From NCBI GenBank assembly GCA_002469545.1, contig DKMK01000124.1, positions 1-9,830 of the forward strand: 9,830 nucleotides of DNA, in the 5' to 3' direction. Position 1 is the stretch's first letter. Each line of letters opens with the position of its first letter. Shown one piece after another: positions 5,725 through 9,830 of this stretch. The translations under genes and the position numbers were made by a program. The DNA comes from Rhodobacterales bacterium UBA7416 (GTDB lineage Bacteria; Pseudomonadota; Alphaproteobacteria; Rhodobacterales; Rhodobacteraceae). Under the pieces are notes generated by a model that saw only the letters and a list, made by a program, of their open reading frames with translations, searched no databases and was not told the DNA's origin.

Positions 5725-6169
5725 TCCTTCCCCTGAATTGCACAGAATGTCTGCCGCGGGTGTATACACAAGCGTCCTCGCCACTAGCAGCCTTTACGCA
5801 TTCTATTGGGTATGGAAACAAGGTAGATCTGAAAAAACTGCGCTGGATCGCCGCATAAAATGGTGGGCCAACTTGGGTGTTACATCCATTACACTCTTCT
5901 TTATTGTATTTTTCATAGCTTTAATCTGGACTATCAGTACAAGAACTGCCGGTGAAATTAACTTTCTGCCTGTTTGGCCATTTCTTTGTCTGATCTTTCT
6001 ATCGTTTCTTAGTTTATGTACGTGCGTCGCGCTTTTGACAAAGAAACTTGATGCAATCACATCTCACGAAACAAGCACATCAAAAATGGTTCTTCTTACG
6101 CTTGCATGGTATGTATCCCTGCCAATACTTCAAAAACGGATAAACGAAATTCACCAGAACATGACCTAG
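5693..6169 (+). CDS. unrecognised four-helix membrane protein, AT-rich, with selO-like start
   Basis: A 158-residue protein I cannot assign to a family. Four hydrophobic stretches are visible (about 24-41, 61-82, 92-115 and 131-147). The first ends in YAFYWVWKQGRSEK, which loosely recalls small DUF4234-like proteins with a YWxYK motif, but this is weak. The first dozen residues come from a sequence duplicated from the selO start and may not belong to the original gene; ATG 5708 is an alternative start. Neither start has a Shine-Dalgarno site. The body is AT-rich: 5881-5940 is about 30% GC by hand count, against about 57% for selO at 6301-6360. Hydrophobic codons explain part of this; acquisition from elsewhere could explain the rest. 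It ends 11 bases before repeat copy B. Confidence 0.6.
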   Translation: MHTRAMKLDSTPSPELHRMSAAGVYTSVLATSSLYAFYWVWKQGRSEKTALDRRIKWWANLGVTSITLFFIVFFIALIWTISTRTAGEINFLPVWPFLCLIFLSFLSLCTCVALLTKKLDAITSHETSTSKMVLLTLAWYVSLPILQKRINEIHQNMT

Positions 6170-6180
6170 TGTGTTTACGT

Positions 6181-6233
6181 CTTCCACCTCCCCCGAATTT
6201 CATGCACACTCATCCCATGAAATTCGATAACAC
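6181..6233 (+). repeat. direct repeat copy B (before and across the selO start)
   Basis: Partner of copy A at 5672-5724, 509 bases downstream (43 of 53 identical, no gaps). It holds 20 bases of pyrimidine-rich leader, an ATG at 6202 and the preferred selO ATG at 6217. Because the selO start belongs naturally to SelO (MKFDNTY fits the family), this copy is likely the original and copy A the duplicate. Confidence 0.8.
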
Positions 6234-7656
6234 ATACTTTCGCGACCTATCCGGCCTCTACGCCCCATACGATGCCGCAGTCGCCCCAGATCCAAAACTG
6301 ATCAAATTCAACCACGCACTCGCGGACGAACTCGGCCTTGATGTCGCCAACCTCGACCTCGCCTCCATTTTCTCTGGCGCACTCAAACCAGACGGCGCGG
6401 ATACGCTGGCCCAAGCATATGCAGGCCACCAATTCGGTGGCTTCTCCCCCCAACTCGGCGACGGTCGCGCACTGTTGTTGGGCGAGATCATCACCCCTGA
6501 CAACAAACGCATCGACATCCAACTAAAAGGCTCCGGCCGCACTCCCTTTTCGCGAAGCGGCGACGGCAAAGCAGGTCTTGGCCCTGTCCTACGTGAATAT
6601 CTAGTGGCCGAAGCAATGCATGCATTAGGCGTGCCAACCACCCGCGCACTTGCCGCCGTTACCACGGGCGAACGCGTGCAACGCGAAACCGCCCAAACAG
6701 GCGCTGTCCTAACCCGCACTGCCGCCAGCCACATTCGTGTCGGCACCTTCCAATTCTTCGCTGCACGCGGCGAGACTGAAAAACTCAAACAACTGGCGGA
6801 TTACACAATAAATCGCCATTATCCAGACGCGATAAACGTCGAAAACCCATACCTCGAACTCCTTAAATCGGCCGCCAACGCCCAAGCATACCTGATCGCA
6901 AAATGGATTGGTCTTGGATTTATCCACGGTGTGATGAATACCGACAACGTCACATTATCTGGCGAAACAATCGACTACGGCCCCTGTGCATTCATGGATC
7001 ATTATGACGCCAATGCAGTATTCTCTTCCATCGACACGCAAGGGCGCTATGCCTATGCAAACCAACCCTTAATCGCACGCTGGAATCTTGCCCGTTTGGC
7101 GGAATCTTTGATCCCCTTGATAAACACAGACCAAGACATCGCAATCACCCAGGCCACTGAAATCATCGAAACATTCTCTGCCCTCTACGAAACCCATTGG
7201 CTGACTGAAATGCGCCGCAAATTCGGCTTTGAAATCACACAAGATGATGACGCCGACCTGTTCGATACATTCTTTGAAACCATGAATGACAACATGGTCG
7301 ACTTCACCCTCGCCTTTCGCGCGTTGGCTGATTTGGCGGACGGTAACGCCACACCACTGCGCGACCTGTACCTGACGCCCTCTGCAACGGATGCATGGAT
7401 AAAACGTTTCGAAATCCGCATTACGAACGAACCAAACGCGGCCCAAAATATCCGCGCCGCCAACCCGATCTATATCCCCCGCAATCATTTGATCGAAGCC
7501 GCCCTAAAAGCCGCCCAAACAGACGGCGATTACGCGCAATTCGAACAGCTTTTGGCCATCATCACCAACCCGTTTAGTGAACAGCCGGGCAAAGAGGTCT
7601 ATGCCAAGCCGCCATTGATGGTCGATCCAAGTTATAAAACCTTCTGCGGCACCTGA
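6217..7656 (+). CDS. selO: SelO/YdiU protein adenylyltransferase
   Basis: A 479-residue pseudokinase-fold enzyme that AMPylates proteins on Ser, Thr or Tyr and is linked to redox stress in E. coli. Family signatures are clear: AYAGHQFGGFSPQLGDGRA (67-85), the nucleotide-binding LKGSGRTPFSRSGDGKAGLG (103-122), and REYLVAEAMHALGVPTTRAL (126-145). The active site is HGVMNTDN with catalytic D243 and metal ligand N244, plus D253 in TIDYGP. The C-terminus is TFCGT, with the usual Cys near the end where eukaryotic SelO has selenocysteine. I chose ATG 6217 because MKFDNTYF matches the family start and gives the usual length. ATG 6202 (five more residues, MHTHP) is possible; the open frame back to 6106 overlaps the previous gene. 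No Shine-Dalgarno site is visible. Confidence 0.95.
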   Translation: MKFDNTYFRDLSGLYAPYDAAVAPDPKLIKFNHALADELGLDVANLDLASIFSGALKPDGADTLAQAYAGHQFGGFSPQLGDGRALLLGEIITPDNKRIDIQLKGSGRTPFSRSGDGKAGLGPVLREYLVAEAMHALGVPTTRALAAVTTGERVQRETAQTGAVLTRTAASHIRVGTFQFFAARGETEKLKQLADYTINRHYPDAINVENPYLELLKSAANAQAYLIAKWIGLGFIHGVMNTDNVTLSGETIDYGPCAFMDHYDANAVFSSIDTQGRYAYANQPLIARWNLARLAESLIPLINTDQDIAITQATEIIETFSALYETHWLTEMRRKFGFEITQDDDADLFDTFFETMNDNMVDFTLAFRALADLADGNATPLRDLYLTPSATDAWIKRFEIRITNEPNAAQNIRAANPIYIPRNHLIEAALKAAQTDGDYAQFEQLLAIITNPFSEQPGKEVYAKPPLMVDPSYKTFCGT

Positions 7657-7667
7657 AAATCGCTTGC

Positions 7668-7701
7668 CCTTGGCGAACTGATTGATAATCTCACGCCAAG
7701 G
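7668..7701 (+). promoter_or_regulatory. inverted repeat that covers the ribosome site of the PatB-like gene
   Basis: CCTTGGCG (7668-7675) and CGCCAAGG (7694-7701) are perfect 8-base complements separated by 18 bases. In RNA the downstream arm pairs four bases of the AAGGAGA ribosome site (7698-7704). The spacer contains GATAAT (7684-7689), which could instead be a -10 flanked by an operator. No T-run follows, so a terminator for selO is less likely. Confidence 0.45.
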
Positions 7702-7704
7702 AGA
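7698..7704 (+). promoter_or_regulatory. Shine-Dalgarno site (AAGGAGA)
   Basis: AAGGAGA lies six bases before the ATG at 7711 and fixes the start of the PatB-like gene. Its first four bases belong to the downstream arm of the inverted repeat. Confidence 0.8.
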
Positions 7705-7710
7705 CACCGC

Positions 7711-8877
7711 ATGAACTTTGACAAGCCAATCAATCGCCTAAACACTCATTCCGCAAAATGGGACATGATGAAACCGCTTTACGGCGTTGACCCTGAAAAG
7801 GGCACATCAATGTGGGTGGCGGACATGGATTTCGAACCACCCGTAGCAGTATCAGATGCGCTTAAAACGATGGCTGACCAAGGTGTCTATGGCTATTATG
7901 GCAATGACGGCGATTACCGCAACGCCATCTGTGGTTGGATGGATCGCCGCCATGGTTGGAACGTTAACCCAGCACATATTTTCACGACACACGGCTTGGT
8001 GAACGGAACAGCCCTGTGCGTTCAAACATTCACCGAACCGGGCGATGGCGTCGTGCTGTTCACCCCCGTTTACCACGCATTCGCACGCGTAATTAGCGCT
8101 GCAAATCGCCGCGTGGTCGAATGTAAATTGGCCCAAAACGATGGTCGCTATGAAATGGATTTTGACGCCTATGATGCGCAAATGGATGGATCAGAAAAAA
8201 TGGTCATCCTATGTTCGCCCCACAATCCAGGTGGCCGCGTGTGGACAGTTGACGAACTCAAACAAGTCGCCGCATTCGCACAACGCCACGATCTGATCTT
8301 GGTGTCCGATGAAATCCACCACGATCTGACATTTGGCGCAAAACACACTGCCATGCCACTGGCCGCACCTGAAATCACAGATCGTTTGGTAATGATGACC
8401 GCCAGCACAAAAACTTTCAACATCGCAGGTTGTCACACTGGAAACGTCATCATCGCCGATGAAAAACTACGCGCTAAATTTGCGACCACCATCAACGCGA
8501 CCGGCACGTCGGCCAATTCATTCGGCCTGTACATGACCCAAGCCGCCTACAATCACGGCGATGAATGGGTCGATGCATTGTGCGACTATCTCGATGGCAA
8601 TCGCAAAATCGTCGATGATACCATGGCGAAAATCCCGGGCATCAAATCCATGCCAATGGAAGCCACATACCTATCATGGGTCGATTTTGCAGACACAGGC
8701 ATGACCAAATCAGAATACACTGACCGCGTACAGAAACAGGCTTATATTGCCGCAAATCACGGCGAAACGTTTGGTGCAGGCGGCGAAACTTTTTTACGTT
8801 TCAACTTCGCCACACAACGCGAACAACTCGTTGGCGCAATGGAACGCCTCACAGAAGCATTCAGCGATTTACAATAG
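7711..8877 (+). CDS. MalY/PatB-type PLP enzyme (cystathionine beta-lyase/aminotransferase family)
   Basis: A 388-residue fold type I PLP enzyme, cytoplasmic. The MalY/PatB subgroup is indicated by SMWVADMDFEPP (33-44) near the N-terminus and VSDEIHHDL (198-206). PLP contacts are visible: Y121 in TPVYHAF, N172 in CSPHNPGGRVW, D200, and the Schiff-base lysine K234 in TASTKTFNIAGC. R363 in FLRFNFA should bind the substrate carboxylate. Family members cleave the C-S bond of cystathionine or cysteine conjugates, giving a thiol, pyruvate and ammonia; some act as aminotransferases. Which substrate is used here cannot be told. It follows selO by 54 bases and has its own strong ribosome site; the hairpin upstream may control it. 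Confidence 0.93.
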   Translation: MNFDKPINRLNTHSAKWDMMKPLYGVDPEKGTSMWVADMDFEPPVAVSDALKTMADQGVYGYYGNDGDYRNAICGWMDRRHGWNVNPAHIFTTHGLVNGTALCVQTFTEPGDGVVLFTPVYHAFARVISAANRRVVECKLAQNDGRYEMDFDAYDAQMDGSEKMVILCSPHNPGGRVWTVDELKQVAAFAQRHDLILVSDEIHHDLTFGAKHTAMPLAAPEITDRLVMMTASTKTFNIAGCHTGNVIIADEKLRAKFATTINATGTSANSFGLYMTQAAYNHGDEWVDALCDYLDGNRKIVDDTMAKIPGIKSMPMEATYLSWVDFADTGMTKSEYTDRVQKQAYIAANHGETFGAGGETFLRFNFATQREQLVGAMERLTEAFSDLQ

Positions 8878-8881
8878 GGCT

Positions 8882-8901
8882 TGGGCGTTGCAATTCGCCC
8901 A
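8882..8901 (+). terminator. hairpin after the PatB-like gene
   Basis: TGGGCG-TTGCAATT-CGCCCA gives a perfect six-base-pair stem with an eight-base loop, starting five bases after the stop. It lacks a T-run, so a Rho-independent terminator is doubtful; its placement between two separate transcription units is suggestive. Confidence 0.35.
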
Positions 8902-8916
8902 CCCATTCGTCATATA
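8888..8916 (+). promoter_or_regulatory. possible promoter for accA
   Basis: TTGCAA (8888-8893) is followed after 17 bases by CATATA (8911-8916), within the AT-rich CATATATAG. Both are partial matches to sigma-70 hexamers (four and three of six). RNA would start near 8924, about 22 bases before accA. The -35 lies in the loop of the hairpin just described. Weak. Confidence 0.3.
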
Positions 8917-8946
8917 TAGCTAAACACAACGACAAAGACGGTCATC

Positions 8947-9830
8947 ATGCAAAACTATCTCGAATTCGAAAAACCGCTCGCTGAAATCGAAGGCAAGGCG
9001 GTCGAACTGCGCGCCCTCGCAGAACGATCCGAAGATAACATGGACATCGAGCAAGAAGCGGCGGCACTGGACAAAAAAGCCCAGTCCATGCTGACCGATT
9101 TGTACAAAGATTTGAATCCATGGCGCAAATGTCAGGTGGCCCGCCACCAAGACCGCCCACATTGTCAGGATTACATCCGCGAACTCTTCACCGAATACAC
9201 ACCACTGCAGGGTGACCGCAATTTCGCAGACGACGCGGCTGTTATGGGCGGCTTGGCCCGTTTCAAAGATCAACCTGTCGTGGTCATCGGCCACGAAAAA
9301 GGTTCGGACACATCCAGCCGCATTAAACGTAATTTCGGCATGGCCCGCCCCGAAGGTTATCGCAAAGCAATTCGCCTAATGGAAATGGCCGATAAATTTG
9401 GCCTACCTATTATTACATTGGTCGACACACCCGGCGCATACCCCGGCAAAGGCGCCGAAGAACGCGGCCAATCCGAAGCAATCGCTCGCTCCACTGAAAA
9501 ATGTTTACAGGTCGGCGTTCCATTGATTTCCATCATCACAGGCGAAGGCGGCTCAGGCGGCGCGGTTGCATTTGCGACGGCTGACAAATTGCTGATGTTG
9601 GAACACTCTGTCTATTCCGTCATCTCACCCGAAGGCTGTGCATCCATCTTGTGGAAAGACGCCGAAAAAATGCGCGAAGCAGCTGCAGCATTACGTCTAA
9701 CAGCGCAGGATTTGGAAAAACTCGGCGTGGCGGACATGGTTTTGCCGGAACCCATGGGTGGCGCACAACGTAATCACGCGCAAACTTACACAACCGTCAG
9801 TGACGCAATCAGCGCATGTCTGGACGAATT
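8947..9830 (+). CDS. accA: acetyl-CoA carboxylase, carboxyltransferase subunit alpha (3' end outside window)
   Basis: The first 294 residues of AccA, which usually has about 318, so roughly the last 25 are missing at the window edge. With AccD it forms the carboxyltransferase that moves CO2 from carboxybiotin to acetyl-CoA, making malonyl-CoA for fatty acid synthesis. The N-terminus YLEFEKPLAEIEGK is typical, followed by a helical region (about 12-60). The crotonase-like core holds GHEKGSDTSSRIKRNFGMA, VDTPGAYPGKGAEERGQ (159-175) and the oxyanion-hole loop GEGGSGGA (199-206), then SVISPEGCASILWKD. The frame is open to the last base. Only a weak GACGG-like ribosome site precedes the ATG. It is separated from the PatB-like gene by 69 bases containing a hairpin and a possible promoter. 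Confidence 0.97.
   Translation, partial: MQNYLEFEKPLAEIEGKAVELRALAERSEDNMDIEQEAAALDKKAQSMLTDLYKDLNPWRKCQVARHQDRPHCQDYIRELFTEYTPLQGDRNFADDAAVMGGLARFKDQPVVVIGHEKGSDTSSRIKRNFGMARPEGYRKAIRLMEMADKFGLPIITLVDTPGAYPGKGAEERGQSEAIARSTEKCLQVGVPLISIITGEGGSGGAVAFATADKLLMLEHSVYSVISPEGCASILWKDAEKMREAAAALRLTAQDLEKLGVADMVLPEPMGGAQRNHAQTYTTVSDAISACLDE

Noticed and set aside
6106..6216. Upstream extension of selO from an ATG at 6106
   Set aside because: It would overlap the previous gene by 64 bases and add 37 residues not found in the family; MKFDNTYF at 6217 is the natural start.
6258..6788. 176-residue open frame on the minus strand opposite selO
   Set aside because: Antisense shadow of a strongly conserved gene; low-complexity composition, no family and no ribosome site.
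7069..7488. 139-residue open frame on the minus strand opposite selO
   Set aside because: Shadow frame; the SelO sequence is continuous through it.
8920..9294. 124-residue open frame on the minus strand opposite accA
   Set aside because: It lies across the accA start and leader; AccA is clear on the other strand.
1..9830. A defence, mobile or other new multi-gene system
   Set aside because: Apart from the small membrane genes all products are recognisable housekeeping or common accessory proteins. No transposase, integrase, nuclease-helicase set, toxin pair, array or tRNA gene is visible.

Overview
The window reads as ordinary core chromosome of an alphaproteobacterium, most likely a marine Rhodobacterales (Roseobacter-group) species of moderate GC. 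The evidence is the style of the proteins (IspH, tandem deformylases next to Fmt, SelO, AccA), the dense packing with ATGA and TGATG start/stop overlaps, and an FNR/FnrL-type palindrome. I see no RNA genes, CRISPR array, insertion sequence, phage gene or plasmid function. There is no gap longer than about 130 bases between genes.

Layout. Bases 1-1859 (+) are a tightly overlapped run: the C-terminal part of ispH (isoprenoid synthesis), a five-helix DUF3429-like membrane protein, a class I SAM methyltransferase and rnhA (RNase H1). A small GlsB/YeaQ-like membrane protein converges on rnhA and overlaps its stop. Bases 2150-4079 (-) form a translation-initiation operon, def - def-like - fmt, joined by two TGATG overlaps. 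Fmt formylates initiator Met-tRNA and Def removes the formyl group later. The middle gene is a deformylase paralogue that has lost both its metal-binding Cys and its catalytic Glu. A divergent control region (4080-4215) separates this operon from a YeeE/YedE (TsuA-type) sulfur-compound transporter.

Bases 5278-6233 are the least ordinary part. A good FNR-type box sits the right distance upstream of a 62-residue, two-helix membrane protein. Next comes an AT-rich, unrecognised four-helix membrane protein. Its start region (about 53 bases, including both candidate start codons) is an imperfect direct repeat of the selO start region about 509 bases downstream. SelO (protein AMPylase), a MalY/PatB-type C-S lyase/aminotransferase and the first about 92% of accA (fatty acid synthesis) complete the window. 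The PatB-like gene has a perfect 8-base inverted repeat that would pair with its Shine-Dalgarno sequence.

I did not find a new multi-gene system. The points most worth following are the degenerate deformylase, the duplicated selO start with its orphan gene, the FNR-type promoter and the possible ribosome-site hairpin. All motif positions were read by eye; no database search or folding program was run.
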